Assembly (NCBI GenBank): GCA_002307235.1
Contig: DBTV01000050.1
Location: forward strand, 1-27,693
From: Acidobacteriaceae bacterium UBA1307
Lineage (GTDB): Bacteria > Acidobacteriota > Terriglobia > Terriglobales > Acidobacteriaceae
Length of the DNA: 27,693 nucleotides
Reading direction: 5' to 3'
This document shows positions 1 through 7,866 of this stretch, piece after piece. The position numbers were made by a program, and so were the translations under genes. Below the pieces are notes generated by a model. That model searched no databases. It saw nothing but the letters and a program-made list of their open reading frames with translations, and was not told the DNA's origin. Position 1 is the stretch's first letter; every line of letters begins with the position of its first letter.

Positions 1-153
1 GCCCCGCGGCCTCACTGCGACTTCCTGAGAATAGCAACAGATCGCCTCCACCGCAATGTTTCTGCCCTGTGGAAAGATGATGAATTTTGTGAAAAAACGA
101 TCCATCCCCGCATGAATACTGGACAGAATAAACCACAAATACTCATGGATTCC

Positions 154-843
154 TTATAACTTGGGAATCAGGTGCAGATCCGTCAGTCCATTGACGAACA
201 ACTGCATGGCCAAAGCTACCAATAACAGGCCCATAATACGCACGAGAATGCGGATACCCGTCTCCCCAAGCACGCGCCGCACCTGCTCGGCCGCGCCCAG
301 AATCAGATAGGCCATCAAAGCTGTAATGGCAATCGCGCCAAGAATCGCCGCCATCTGCCAGTGCCAAAGCGACGGCGCCTGCCCCACCAACACCATGACG
401 GACGAAATGGCGCCAGGGCCGGCCAGCATCGGAATCCCGAGCGGCACAATACCCGCGTCCTCTTTCGATGCCGCCTCTTCGGCGTCGCCCGTCGTCTCCT
501 GCGTCGGCGAGCGCTGCGCCTCGAGCATGTCGAGACCAATCAGCAACAGGATCAGTCCACCGGCAATCTCAAAGGCTGGCAGCGTAATTCCAAAGATGTG
601 AAAGATGGCCTGACCGGCAACGGCAAAGCTCGACAGCACGATCCAGCAGGTCAGCGCGCCCTTGCGCGCCATGCGGCGTCGGCGCTTGGCGTCGGCATCA
701 TGCGTAATCGCCAAAAAAGTCGGCACGGCAGCCAGAGGATCCACCAGAAAGAAGATCGAGCTGAGCGCCAGCAGCGAAAAACGCACGATCGGCGCGGATT
801 GAATCTCCTGCAAGGCCGCCGCAGCTGGGTTGATCCAGATCAC
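154..843 (-). CDS. MarC family integral membrane protein
   Basis: Predicted 229-residue inner-membrane protein of the MarC (UPF0056) family. Six hydrophobic segments are visible, at about residues 17-45, 62-85, 89-107, 133-153, 164-184 and 199-221, with a charged, Glu/Ala-rich cytoplasmic stretch between the third and fourth. The signature PLGIPMLAGPGAIS opens the second half, and PLAAVPTFLAIT is in the first helix region, both as in MarC/YchE proteins. The length is normal for the family. The start is GTG at 843 (MIWINPAA); no strong Shine-Dalgarno is visible, so the start is less certain than the rest. It is divergent from the aldehyde dehydrogenase, with a 126-bp shared upstream region. 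The transported substrate is unknown; the old link of MarC to multiple antibiotic resistance is not generally accepted, so no substrate is proposed. Confidence 0.88.
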   Translation of the reverse strand: MIWINPAAAALQEIQSAPIVRFSLLALSSIFFLVDPLAAVPTFLAITHDADAKRRRRMARKGALTCWIVLSSFAVAGQAIFHIFGITLPAFEIAGGLILLLIGLDMLEAQRSPTQETTGDAEEAASKEDAGIVPLGIPMLAGPGAISSVMVLVGQAPSLWHWQMAAILGAIAITALMAYLILGAAEQVRRVLGETGIRILVRIMGLLLVALAMQLFVNGLTDLHLIPKL

Positions 844-969
844 GCCTAGAGGCTATCGCATCACGGCGCGAAACGCCAACTCATCGCCGTCGCTTTGGTT
901 GTTCCAACAAAGAACCTGCATCCATTTTGGACCGCATTACATCGAAAGAGGCGTCCCAGGAGGTTTGTC

Positions 970-2361
970 ATGCCCTACGCAACCATTAACCCTTATACGA
1001 ATCAGCTCATACAATCCTTTCCCGATGCAACCGATGACGAAGTGAAGCAGGCCATCGCCAAGGCCGACGCCGCCTTCCAGAGCTGGCGCACGGCCTCCTT
1101 CGGCGCGCGCGCCGCAGTTCTCAGCAAAGCGGCCACATTGCTGCGTCAGAACAAGGTCGAGTATGCCAAGCTGCTGACCCTCGAAATGGGCAAGGTTGTC
1201 GGAGAGGCCCAGGCCGAGGTCGAACTCTGCGCACAGATCTTCGACTATTACGCCAAGAACGCCGCTGCGTTGCTCAAGCTCGAGACGCTCGTCTCGGCCG
1301 ACAAAGCCCTCAAGCACGTTCAGATCGTCCACGAGCCGCTCGGCGTGCTGCTGGCCATTGAACCCTGGAACTTCCCCTACTATCAGATCGCGCGCGTCAT
1401 CGCACCACAACTTTCGGCCGGCAACACGATTCTGCTCAAGCACGCCTCGAATGTGCCGCAGAGCGCTGCGCTGTTTGAAAAACTGATGCTCGAGGCCGGT
1501 CTGCCCGAGGGCGCCTTCCAGAATCTCTACGCCACCCGCTCGCAGATTGAGCTCATTCTGAACGACCCGCGCGTGCAGGGCGTAGCGCTGACGGGCTCCG
1601 AAGATGCCGGCGCCCAGGTTGCGGCCACGGCCGCCAAAGCTCTCAAGAAGTCGACTCTTGAGCTGGGCGGCGCCGATGCCTTCGTGGTCCTCGCCGACGC
1701 CGAGCTTGAAAAGACCGTGAAGTGGGCCGTCTTCGGCCGCCACTGGAATGGCGGTCAGGTTTGCGTTTCGTCAAAGCGCATGATCATCGTCGATGCGATT
1801 TACGACAAATTCCTCGCCCGCTACACCGAGGGCGTTGCCGCCCTGCGGGCCGGTGATCCCGCCGACCCGGCCACGACGCTTGCGCCGCTCTCTTCGCAAA
1901 AGGCCGCCGACGAGGTGCGCGAGAAAATTCGTCAGGCCGTCGCACACGGTGCCAAAGCCGTCGAGGTTGGGCCCAAGGTTCCCACCCAGGGCGCCTTCGT
2001 GCAGCCGACCATTCTCACCGAGCTCACCCCCGACAACCCGGCCTACTATTGGGAGTTCTTCGGTCCAGTCTCGCTGCTCTTCCGCGCCAAAAACGAGCTC
2101 GACGCCGTGCGCATCGCCAACGACTCACCCTTTGGACTGGGTGGCTCGGTCTTCACCGCCGACGAGGCGAACGGACTCAAGATCGCCGCGCAGATCTCCA
2201 CCGGCATGGTCTTCGTCAACCACCCGACCATGGTCAAAGCCGATGTGCCCTTCGGCGGCGTGCGCCGCTCCGGCTACGGCCGCGAGCTGACCGGCCTCGG
2301 CATCAAGGAATTCGTCAACCACAAGGTCATCGGCGTGGCCGACATCGACGCCGGCTTCTAA
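970..2361 (+). CDS. NAD(P)-dependent succinate-semialdehyde dehydrogenase-type aldehyde dehydrogenase
   Basis: A 463-residue soluble aldehyde dehydrogenase, full length. The oxyanion Asn is in EPWNFPYYQ (N134), the general-base Glu in LELGGADAF (E231) and the nucleophilic Cys in GGQVCVSSKR (C265). The C-terminal PFGGVRRSGYGRELTGLGIKEF block is complete. PWNFP followed by a hydrophobic/aromatic pair, ELGGADAF, and the short N-terminus match the succinate-semialdehyde dehydrogenase group of E. coli Sad/YneI better than betaine-aldehyde or methylmalonate-semialdehyde enzymes. The expected reaction is oxidation of succinate semialdehyde to succinate, the last step of the GABA shunt. No GABA transaminase is nearby, so the substrate is inferred from family only. 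ATG at 970 is chosen because AGGAGG at 958-963 sits six bases upstream; the frame stays open further 5' but without a better start. Confidence 0.9.
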   Translation: MPYATINPYTNQLIQSFPDATDDEVKQAIAKADAAFQSWRTASFGARAAVLSKAATLLRQNKVEYAKLLTLEMGKVVGEAQAEVELCAQIFDYYAKNAAALLKLETLVSADKALKHVQIVHEPLGVLLAIEPWNFPYYQIARVIAPQLSAGNTILLKHASNVPQSAALFEKLMLEAGLPEGAFQNLYATRSQIELILNDPRVQGVALTGSEDAGAQVAATAAKALKKSTLELGGADAFVVLADAELEKTVKWAVFGRHWNGGQVCVSSKRMIIVDAIYDKFLARYTEGVAALRAGDPADPATTLAPLSSQKAADEVREKIRQAVAHGAKAVEVGPKVPTQGAFVQPTILTELTPDNPAYYWEFFGPVSLLFRAKNELDAVRIANDSPFGLGGSVFTADEANGLKIAAQISTGMVFVNHPTMVKADVPFGGVRRSGYGRELTGLGIKEFVNHKVIGVADIDAGF

Positions 2362-2384
2362 CCCACGACCACGCACACAACAAC

Positions 2385-2413
2385 AAAGCCGTCGCGAGAA
2401 TCGCGGCGGCTTT
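2385..2413. terminator. Bidirectional hairpin between convergent genes
   Basis: Stem AAAGCCGTCGCGA / TCGCGGCGGCTTT, 13 bp with one T-G wobble, and loop GAA. It lies between the aldehyde dehydrogenase stop (2361) and the MutS-like stop (2439). On the minus strand the stem is followed by TTTGTTGTTGTG, a reasonable U-rich tail; on the plus strand only TTT follows. It is therefore likely to serve mainly the minus-strand MutS-like gene. Confidence 0.6.
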
Positions 2414-2438
2414 GCTCGTTGATGCAAAAAACCTGCAT

Positions 2439-4115
2439 TTACGCCAACCCCATGCGGCGCACAATCGCCCATCCGTTACGCTGCTGACAAACACCCAACC
2501 GCATCCGGTAGTCGAAAGCTAGAGGGTCATTCTCATCCGCGCTTTGCATGCAAAAGTTCGCCCCCTTCGGCGCGATGCTATCAGCAAGCGACGTCAAAGC
2601 CAGATCATGCGTCGAAAGCGCACCGACCGCGCCGCTCTGCACCAGCCGCTTCACCAATGCCTCGGCGGCCACCAGCCGGTCCTCTGAGTTCGTGCCGCTC
2701 AAGATCTCGTCGATCAAGAACAGAACGGGGACACCCGCGTCAGCCGCATGTACCGTCTCCCGCATGCGTTCAATCTCTGCGAGAAACCGTGAACGCCCCT
2801 GCGACAACGCATCGCGTACACCCATCGAAACGCAGACGTGAAAGACGCACATCCGCGCAGACGTCGCCGTCACCGGAGCGCCTGCCACAGCCAGCACGGC
2901 GTTCAATCCCATCGCGCGCAGCAGCGTGCTTTTGCCTGCCATGTTCGATCCGCTCAGTACAAAAAAGGGATGCTCTGCATCAAGCAGAAGGTCGTTGGCG
3001 ACAGCCTTCCGCGCATCGAGCAGCGGATGCCGCATCGCCAGCAAATAAACATGCCCCGGTGCCTCCACAAGGTCAGGAAAACAACCCTCCGACTCGCGCG
3101 CATAAAGTGCCAACGCGGCCAGCGCCTCGAACTCGGCCCACACATCGAGCCATTCGGCCATGGACTTCCCGTAGCGCACGCGCCAGTCTTCCGCCAACCA
3201 AACAAGCTGCGTTCCCCCAGCGAGCCACAGCGAAAATCCCATCAACTCAGGGTGCTCACGTCGGGAAGCCAGCAACGCCATCCGCTCCAATCTTCGCAGT
3301 GTCCGCGAGGCCTCACGCTGTTGCAAACGTTTCTGCAAGGCGCGCAACGGTTCGGCCTTGAATGCCTCGCCAGCCACCAAAGCAAGCCCCTCGCGCAACA
3401 CCGCCAGATCATCGGCCATCGCCGCCAGCAGTAGAAGCCTCTGCTCGACAGCATCGCGACGCCGAAGCACCAACACGCCCTGCACAGCAAGAGCCAACCC
3501 TAGCCATGGAGCGCACATATTCCAAGATGAAAAACCCGCCAGGACACAAACCGCAACGCTCAACGTCGTCAAGGCTGCTGCCAACAAAAGCCACCGCATC
3601 CCGCGCGGCACAGACAGCGAATCAAGCGCCAGCCACTGCCGAAACCGGTCCGCACCGCAACGCACAAAGCGATAGCGACCCAGCAATGCCATACGTTCAC
3701 CCAGCGTTTCGTCCGCGCTCAACTCGCGCACCGCACTCTGCCGCGCCCGAGCCTGCGATAGCGTTGCGGGGCGCAGCAGAAATTCAGCCAGCCGCTCGGC
3801 ACCTGAGCCGGTGCGTGTTGTGTTGAGCCGTTCAAAAAGCGACGCGGCGCCGATCAGCCCCAACTCTTCTGCCCCGGGATGCAACGCGGCCTCCGCGCCA
3901 CACACCGCGGCTTCAATCGCGCGCATCTCTTCGGACTCGGTCTCACTTGGGCACCACGTACCTTGCATGCGTTCAAGTGCCCGCAGGCAAAACTCCTGCA
4001 CCCGCGCCGTTTTTGTGCTCTTCCACCGGCCATGCCCGCTCGCAGCCGTGCACTGTTCCACGCGACGTTCATAGCCCCGCCGCGCCGTCTCCGACTCTAC
4101 CTGCTGACGCTCCAT
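2439..4115 (-). CDS. Membrane-anchored MutS-like ATPase (MutS domain V family)
   Basis: A 558-residue protein with a C-terminal MutS-type ATPase: Walker A GSNMAGKST (about 389-397), Walker B LFLIDE followed by ILSGTNSEDR (465-480), and the His switch STHD (501-504). The mismatch-recognition and connector domains of true MutS are absent. Instead two hydrophobic segments (about 173-193 and 202-217) suggest membrane anchoring with the ATPase in the cytoplasm. A divergent MutS core/lever region lies between them and the ATPase. This architecture is known in uncharacterised MutS-related proteins; a role in mismatch repair should not be assumed. ATG at 4115 is chosen because the homologous-looking region (YERRVEQ) begins 15 residues in, with AAGGG seven bases upstream. 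A TTG at 4175 behind AAGGGGG, overlapping the merC stop, would add 20 residues and is a real alternative. It is probably co-transcribed with merC. Confidence 0.85.
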   Translation of the reverse strand: MERQQVESETARRGYERRVEQCTAASGHGRWKSTKTARVQEFCLRALERMQGTWCPSETESEEMRAIEAAVCGAEAALHPGAEELGLIGAASLFERLNTTRTGSGAERLAEFLLRPATLSQARARQSAVRELSADETLGERMALLGRYRFVRCGADRFRQWLALDSLSVPRGMRWLLLAAALTTLSVAVCVLAGFSSWNMCAPWLGLALAVQGVLVLRRRDAVEQRLLLLAAMADDLAVLREGLALVAGEAFKAEPLRALQKRLQQREASRTLRRLERMALLASRREHPELMGFSLWLAGGTQLVWLAEDWRVRYGKSMAEWLDVWAEFEALAALALYARESEGCFPDLVEAPGHVYLLAMRHPLLDARKAVANDLLLDAEHPFFVLSGSNMAGKSTLLRAMGLNAVLAVAGAPVTATSARMCVFHVCVSMGVRDALSQGRSRFLAEIERMRETVHAADAGVPVLFLIDEILSGTNSEDRLVAAEALVKRLVQSGAVGALSTHDLALTSLADSIAPKGANFCMQSADENDPLAFDYRMRLGVCQQRNGWAIVRRMGLA

Positions 4116-4186
4116 CGATTCGCCCTTTGCCTTGATTGCAGATCGTGCTTCGCATGGAGGGAACCTACGCGACAAAGGGCACCCCC

Positions 4187-4609
4187 TTAGCAGCCTTCAG
4201 CGCAAGCGCAAGAACGACAAAAAGTGTGATTCAACCTGTGCGCCGCGATCATCAGCGTACTGCCAAGCAGCGTGACCGCCACCTCGGCCATGTGCGTCGG
4301 CAGCCGATCCCCCCACCAGGCCGTGGCCGCAATCAGCCCCACCCCAGACACCATCAGCAGCAAAACACGCCGCCGCCGATGGCGACGGAATCCAGACACC
4401 AGAGCCAGCACGCCAAACAGAGCCACCAACACCGCAAAACCACGGTGCACGCTCTCTTCCGCCGGCAGAAAATGGGAGACAACCGCCGACAGGGAAAGCA
4501 CAACCGGCGTCAAAAGGCAATGCACCACGCAGAGCGCCGAAGTCCAGGCTCCCAGCCGGTCCGCCCAGTGCCTGGAAGAAGAAAGAGATACGGAAAGATT
4601 CTGAGACAC
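4187..4609 (-). CDS. MerC-domain membrane protein
   Basis: A 140-residue integral membrane protein matching the MerC domain. It carries DRLGAWTSALCVVHCLLTP near the N-terminus with the Cys-X3-Cys pair typical of MerC, then three further hydrophobic segments, ending in a Cys-rich tail (CRSCACAEGC) that may bind metal. MerC of mercury-resistance operons imports Hg(II), but no merR, merA or merP is present here. Chromosomal MerC-domain proteins often occur outside mer operons, so mercury transport is not established. The start is GTG at 4609 with AAGGTGA four to five bases upstream. The next gene on the same strand, the MutS-like ATPase, begins 12-70 bp beyond the stop, so the two form a likely operon. 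It is divergent from trmJ. Confidence 0.8.
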   Translation of the reverse strand: MSQNLSVSLSSSRHWADRLGAWTSALCVVHCLLTPVVLSLSAVVSHFLPAEESVHRGFAVLVALFGVLALVSGFRRHRRRRVLLLMVSGVGLIAATAWWGDRLPTHMAEVAVTLLGSTLMIAAHRLNHTFCRSCACAEGC

Positions 4610-4617
4610 GCTTCACC

Positions 4618-4646
4618 TTGAGGGAAAAATCGACCTTCCCTATTAG
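4618..4646 (+). promoter_or_regulatory. Possible sigma70 promoter for trmJ
   Basis: TTGAGG (4618-4623) and TATTAG (4641-4646) are separated by 17 bp, each matching four of six consensus bases. A second -10-like hexamer, TACAAT (4676-4681), lies only six bases before the TTG start. Both are weak sequence calls. Confidence 0.25.
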
Positions 4647-4687
4647 TGTAGCGGGACCGATCTGCCGCCGCGCTCTACAATGTTTTC

Positions 4688-5464
4688 TTGACCACCGAAC
4701 AGCAACACGCCTCTCTCGACGTCGTTCTCGTCCGCCCGCGCAACCCGCTCAACATCGGCGCCGCGGCCCGCGCCTGCGCCAACTTCGGCTTCACGCGACT
4801 GACCGTCGTCGACCCCTACGACCCCACCTGGCGCGCCGCCTGCTCGGCCGTCGACGCCGAGTTTCTGCTCGCCTCGGCGCGGCTCACCTCGACCCTTGCC
4901 GAGGCCGTCGCAACAGCGACGCTCGTGCTCGGCACCGGCTCGGTCGACCGCCGCAAGTCCGAGCAGCCGGTCGTCGCCCTGCCCGCGCTCGCTCCCGTCG
5001 TTGCACAGGAGTTGGCCGGCGCAGGCCGCGTCGCCCTCGTCTTCGGCTCGGAAAAACACGGCCTCACGCGCGAGGATCTCGCCTGGTGCCACCAATTGGT
5101 TGCCATCCCCACCAGCCCCTTGCAGCCTTCGATGAACCTCGGCCAATCGGTCGCCGTCTGCCTCTATGAGCTGGCCACCCGCGTCCCGGCCTTCGCCGGC
5201 GACAATCACATTTTGCCCGCCGATACTGCCGCCAGCCTTCCGGCCCCCGACCCGGCCGACACGCATCCGGTCATGCAGGATCTCGACCGGCTCGCCAGCC
5301 TGATCGAAGAAACCATGGCCGCCGCCCGCTATTCGCCAGCCTCGATGCGCGCCGCCAACGAGCACGACCTGCGCCTCGCGCTGCGCCGTATGGCCTTCAC
5401 GCGTCACGACATGCGCCGCGCCCTCGGCCTCTTTCGCCGCATCCTCTGGCGCATCGGCCACTAA
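4688..5464 (+). CDS. trmJ: TrmJ-like SPOUT tRNA (Cm32/Um32) 2'-O-methyltransferase
   Basis: A 258-residue SpoU/SPOUT-class RNA methyltransferase. The three knot motifs are clear: RPRNPLNIGAAARAC (motif 1, N22 and the R-A pair), LVFGSEKHGLT (motif 2, 118-127) and MNLGQSVAVCLYE (motif 3, 149-161). The C-terminal helical tail rich in Arg/Leu is also typical of TrmJ. The expected reaction is S-adenosylmethionine-dependent 2'-O-methylation of position 32 in the tRNA anticodon loop. TrmJ is favoured over TrmH/RlmB by the position of motif 1 at the very N-terminus and the length. The start is TTG at 4688, the only start codon in frame after a TAG at 4649; there is no visible Shine-Dalgarno. The frame after the start matches the family from residue 10 on. 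Confidence 0.85.
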   Translation: MTTEQQHASLDVVLVRPRNPLNIGAAARACANFGFTRLTVVDPYDPTWRAACSAVDAEFLLASARLTSTLAEAVATATLVLGTGSVDRRKSEQPVVALPALAPVVAQELAGAGRVALVFGSEKHGLTREDLAWCHQLVAIPTSPLQPSMNLGQSVAVCLYELATRVPAFAGDNHILPADTAASLPAPDPADTHPVMQDLDRLASLIEETMAAARYSPASMRAANEHDLRLALRRMAFTRHDMRRALGLFRRILWRIGH

Positions 5465-5528
5465 TCGCGCTCGGAATTTCATCAAGCCGCTCTGCGGTCT
5501 TTGCTAGAGTGGCGCTGAAGGATTTTTT

Positions 5529-6656
5529 ATGCGCTGCCTTGCGTCGATTCGCTCCATGCACTCTTCCGCCGCCCACGCTCTTCTGGGAATTTTGCTGCTA
5601 ACCGCCCTGCCCCTCCGCGGGCTGCAGGCTCCCACCGATACACAATCGGGCGGCATCACCGAGGAGGAACTCCGGCAGAGACTCGTCGGCAAGCCCCTCT
5701 ACCTGCGCGGCAACTACCTCGACGACACGCTCGGCTTCAACGAACACGGACTGCTCACCGGCCACGCGGCCGTCGGCTCCTATACCCTCTGCGGCATTGA
5801 GATCGAAAAACTGCGCCTGACCAAACACAGGCTCGAACTCTACGGCGCGCGCTACGGACTGCACTTTCTCGGAGCCATGCCCTATGAAGATCCGAGCAAA
5901 TCCGTGGACCGCGTACGCCTGACGCCTCCCAAGAAGCTCCTTCGCATCACCATCGACCGTGAGATTGTTGTCAAACCAAAGAAACTCAAGGATAAAAAAG
6001 GAAAAGAAGCTGCGGGCAACTCTGTTCAGCACGACGGGGAGGTTAAAAGTTCGACCTCCGACCCATCTCTGCCCGCTCTTCCCTCCGACCCGCACTCCGT
6101 CACAACGACCACCTCACCCGCGCATGCAGCCACGGTGCTTCGCGAGGCTCTCGACCACGTCTTTGCGCCCGATCTCGATGCGTCCGTGAAGGCCGGCCTG
6201 CCCGCCTTCTGGCAACTCTACTATCGCGCCGTCGAGACCAAAACCGACTTCCGCCCCACCGATCCAAGCGTGCTCCAAAAAAACGCTGTGGACCGCAAGG
6301 CCCATCTGCTCAGCAGCTTCGAGCCACCCTCCAATGAATACGCGCAGAAGGCAGGCGTCGCCGGCATGGCGCTTTATCACGTTGTGCTGGATGCCAGCGG
6401 CAGGCCGACCGAGATTGCCGTCGCCCGCCCCATCGGCTTCGGACTTGATGAAAACGCCGTCGAGGCCATTGGCAAGGCGCGCTTTGAACCAGCCCAGAAG
6501 GACGGCAGGCCCGTCGCCATGGTGCTCGATTTGGTGGTGCAATTCAGGATTTTTTCGCAGCGTACGGCGGCGCATGCGGAGGAAAAAACCACTTCCGTTG
6601 TCCCACAAAAAATATCGGAACCGATTCTGCCTGGCCCCTATAGCCGACAGCCGTAG
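5529..6656 (+). CDS. Exported protein with C-terminal TonB domain
   Basis: A 375-residue protein with a hydrophobic N-terminal segment (about residues 16-32, ALLGILLLTALPLRGLQA) that reads as a signal peptide or anchor. A long unique region follows, then a Lys-rich and Ser/Thr/Pro-rich linker (about 150-200). The C-terminal TonB-like domain (about 275-345) contains GMALYHVVLDASGRPTEIAV, LDENAVEAIGKARFEPA and LVVQFRIF. That is the energy-transducer TonB C-terminal fold, which in acidobacteria is often attached to otherwise uncharacterised periplasmic proteins. The N-terminal region is not recognised, and no ExbB/ExbD genes are nearby. ATG 5529 has AAGGA at 5518-5522. Unlike the TonB at 16.4 kb, the TonB domain here is followed by about 30 extra residues. 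Confidence 0.75.
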   Translation: MRCLASIRSMHSSAAHALLGILLLTALPLRGLQAPTDTQSGGITEEELRQRLVGKPLYLRGNYLDDTLGFNEHGLLTGHAAVGSYTLCGIEIEKLRLTKHRLELYGARYGLHFLGAMPYEDPSKSVDRVRLTPPKKLLRITIDREIVVKPKKLKDKKGKEAAGNSVQHDGEVKSSTSDPSLPALPSDPHSVTTTTSPAHAATVLREALDHVFAPDLDASVKAGLPAFWQLYYRAVETKTDFRPTDPSVLQKNAVDRKAHLLSSFEPPSNEYAQKAGVAGMALYHVVLDASGRPTEIAVARPIGFGLDENAVEAIGKARFEPAQKDGRPVAMVLDLVVQFRIFSQRTAAHAEEKTTSVVPQKISEPILPGPYSRQP

Positions 6657-6757
6657 GGCTTTGGTCCTGCGCAGCGTCGGGCCGCGCGGGACGGATTCTT
6701 AACGGTAAATACTTCGTCGGCCGAACAGCCTTACGCGCCAGAGGCACGGATTCAGAC

Positions 6758-6784
6758 CCATCAGACCTGTTTTGATGGATTTTT
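6758..6784 (+). terminator. Intrinsic terminator after the TonB-domain gene
   Basis: Six-bp stem CCATCA / TGATGG with a nine-base loop, followed by A and five T (6780-6784). It lies about 100 bp after the stop at 6656 and just before the end of the oppositely oriented 59-residue gene. Confidence 0.5.
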
Positions 6785-6793
6785 CCTGTGAGA

Positions 6794-6973
6794 CTAGAAG
6801 GAATCCTCCCCGTCCACCAGATCCTGCAGCCGCTCTTTATGCTTCACCTGGCGGCCCTGCCGCGGCTCGCTCTCGACCACGCGCTCCGGCTTCGGCTGAC
6901 CGACGCGCTCGCGCGCCAACGCCTTGACGGCCTTGGTCGCGGAAAAAACTCCCGGCTTGCGTTTCTTCTTCAC
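6794..6973 (-). CDS. Small basic hypothetical protein (59 aa)
   Basis: A 59-residue reading frame starting at GTG 6973 (VKKKRKPGVFSATKAVKAL) and ending at TAG 6794. It is strongly basic in the first half, with Lys/Arg clusters and a helix-friendly SATKAVKALARERVG segment. An Arg/Lys/Gln middle and an acidic end (LVDGEDSF) follow. Composition and codon usage look like a real protein; the plus-strand frame over the same bases is Leu/Arg-rich shadow. No domain is recognised; a nucleic-acid-associated role would be a guess from charge. No Shine-Dalgarno is visible before the GTG. The frame continues upstream through TTG and ATG codons that would overlap the divergent zinc-ribbon gene, so the GTG is preferred. 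Confidence 0.55.
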   Translation of the reverse strand: MKKKRKPGVFSATKAVKALARERVGQPKPERVVESEPRQGRQVKHKERLQDLVDGEDSF

Positions 6974-7049
6974 AAGAACGAGTATGAAGAAAAATGCTGC
7001 GGAGCGAAAGCCGGTTTTTCCGGTTTTTCTCCAGAAACGCAGGCCCCAC

Positions 7050-7328
7050 ATGGAAGAGCGCGATTTTTTCACCGAGACCAACGAAGTTCGTACCCACACC
7101 CTCACCTGTCCCCGCTGCGGCCAGTCGGCCGAGTACAAGGTCACCTGGATTGTGCGCCGCAAGCGGGCCCAGTTGCCACGCGGCGCCGATGAGCGCGACC
7201 GCGCCCGCTTCGCCAAGGCCCAGTCCTACATGGTGCGCCGGGACGACAAACTGAGCTGCGCCAATGTGCGCTGCCGCAAGCCCTTCGAGATCAGCTCCCT
7301 GCAATCGCTGGCCTTTTTGAACGATTAA
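7050..7328 (+). CDS. Small zinc-ribbon protein, function unknown
   Basis: A 92-residue protein with two Cys pairs, C20-P-R-C23 and C70-A-N-V-R-C75, suggesting one zinc ribbon split by a long basic insert (WIVRRKRAQLPRGADERDRARF). The N-terminus MEERDFFTETNEVRTHTL and the C-terminus FEISSLQSLAFLND are not recognised as a named family; it resembles conserved small acidobacterial hypotheticals (recollection, not a search). ATG 7050 is chosen because the ribbon starts soon after. An in-frame ATG at 6984 would add a Lys/Arg-rich 22-residue extension overlapping the region upstream of the divergent 59-residue gene. Neither start has a strong Shine-Dalgarno. The role is unknown; nucleic-acid binding or metal sensing are both possible. 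Confidence 0.7.
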   Translation: MEERDFFTETNEVRTHTLTCPRCGQSAEYKVTWIVRRKRAQLPRGADERDRARFAKAQSYMVRRDDKLSCANVRCRKPFEISSLQSLAFLND

Positions 7329-7548
7329 CTGGTTTTCTTTGGGTTTTCTCGGCCCGTTTGTGTGCATCACGACACATGGCGGGCCGTAACCCCATCCTTT
7401 CCAGCATTCGAGCGCCGTCCCTCTGCGCTAACCCGGTCTTGCTTTCCCTCCCCACGGCCCTCCCCTCCGGCTTCGCCAGCATTCCGCATGGGTTTGCACT
7501 ATGATGAAATCGGCCATCAGGGCTTATCTCCTTTTGATCGAGGCTGCC

Positions 7549-7818
7549 ATGCATGAGATTTCTGAAGTACGCCGTCCCTCCGCCGATCTGCTGACCACGG
7601 CCGGGTTGCGCCGCGACCTGGGCCGCACCTTGCTGGTTCTGGCCGCGCAGTTGGCGTTCATCACTGCGGTGCTGGCTGGATGGCTCGGAAAGGATCTCGC
7701 GTATGCTCCCGACGGCGCGCAGCCGCTCTCCTATGACCTTTCGGTCGCGGTCTGCTTCATTCTGGCGTTGGGCATCGCCGGATGGTTCCTGTTGCGCAAC
7801 GCTCCGCAGGCTGATTAA
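7549..7818 (+). CDS. Small two-helix membrane protein
   Basis: An 89-residue protein with an N-terminal cytoplasmic-looking segment (MHEISEVRRPSADLLTTAGLRRDLGR). Two hydrophobic helices follow, LLVLAAQLAFITAVLAGWLG (about 28-47) and a second in the C-terminal third (AVCFILALGIAGWFLL). No known domain is recognised. ATG 7549 follows GAGG (7540-7543) at five bases; an upstream in-frame ATG at 7501 lacks such a site. It lies alone between the zinc-ribbon gene (220-bp gap) and the diguanylate cyclase (216-bp gap), so no operon partner helps to assign function. Confidence 0.65.
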   Translation: MHEISEVRRPSADLLTTAGLRRDLGRTLLVLAAQLAFITAVLAGWLGKDLAYAPDGAQPLSYDLSVAVCFILALGIAGWFLLRNAPQAD

Positions 7819-7849
7819 TCTCAATCTCTTTGCGCTTTTGCACCACGCC

Positions 7850-7866
7850 TGTCTCGTATCGAGACA
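7850..7866. promoter_or_regulatory. Perfect 7-bp inverted repeat upstream of the diguanylate cyclase
   Basis: TGTCTCG-TAT-CGAGACA, a perfect inverted repeat with a 3-bp centre. A TAGAAT hexamer (7894-7899) 28 bp downstream could be a -10 element for the diguanylate cyclase, which would put the palindrome near -40 to -56, a usual activator position. No matching -35 is evident. It could also be the 3' hairpin of the preceding membrane-protein gene, but no T tract follows. Confidence 0.3.

Noticed and set aside
12..146. 44-codon minus-strand frame just after marC, with AAGGA overlapping the marC stop
   Set aside because: The ribosome-binding site is well placed, but the product (MSICGLFCPVFMRGW...) has no signal peptide, domain or protein-like composition; conservation would be needed to call it.
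4643..5485. 280-residue minus-strand frame opposite trmJ
   Set aside because: Gly/Ala/Arg/Glu-rich shadow of the real plus-strand gene, which carries all SPOUT motifs.
7351..7385. Hairpin GGCCCG / CGGGCC with inner TGTGT / ACACA after the zinc-ribbon gene
   Set aside because: Good pairing but an internal loop and no T tract on the plus strand; could be a weak 3' structure but not supported as a terminator.
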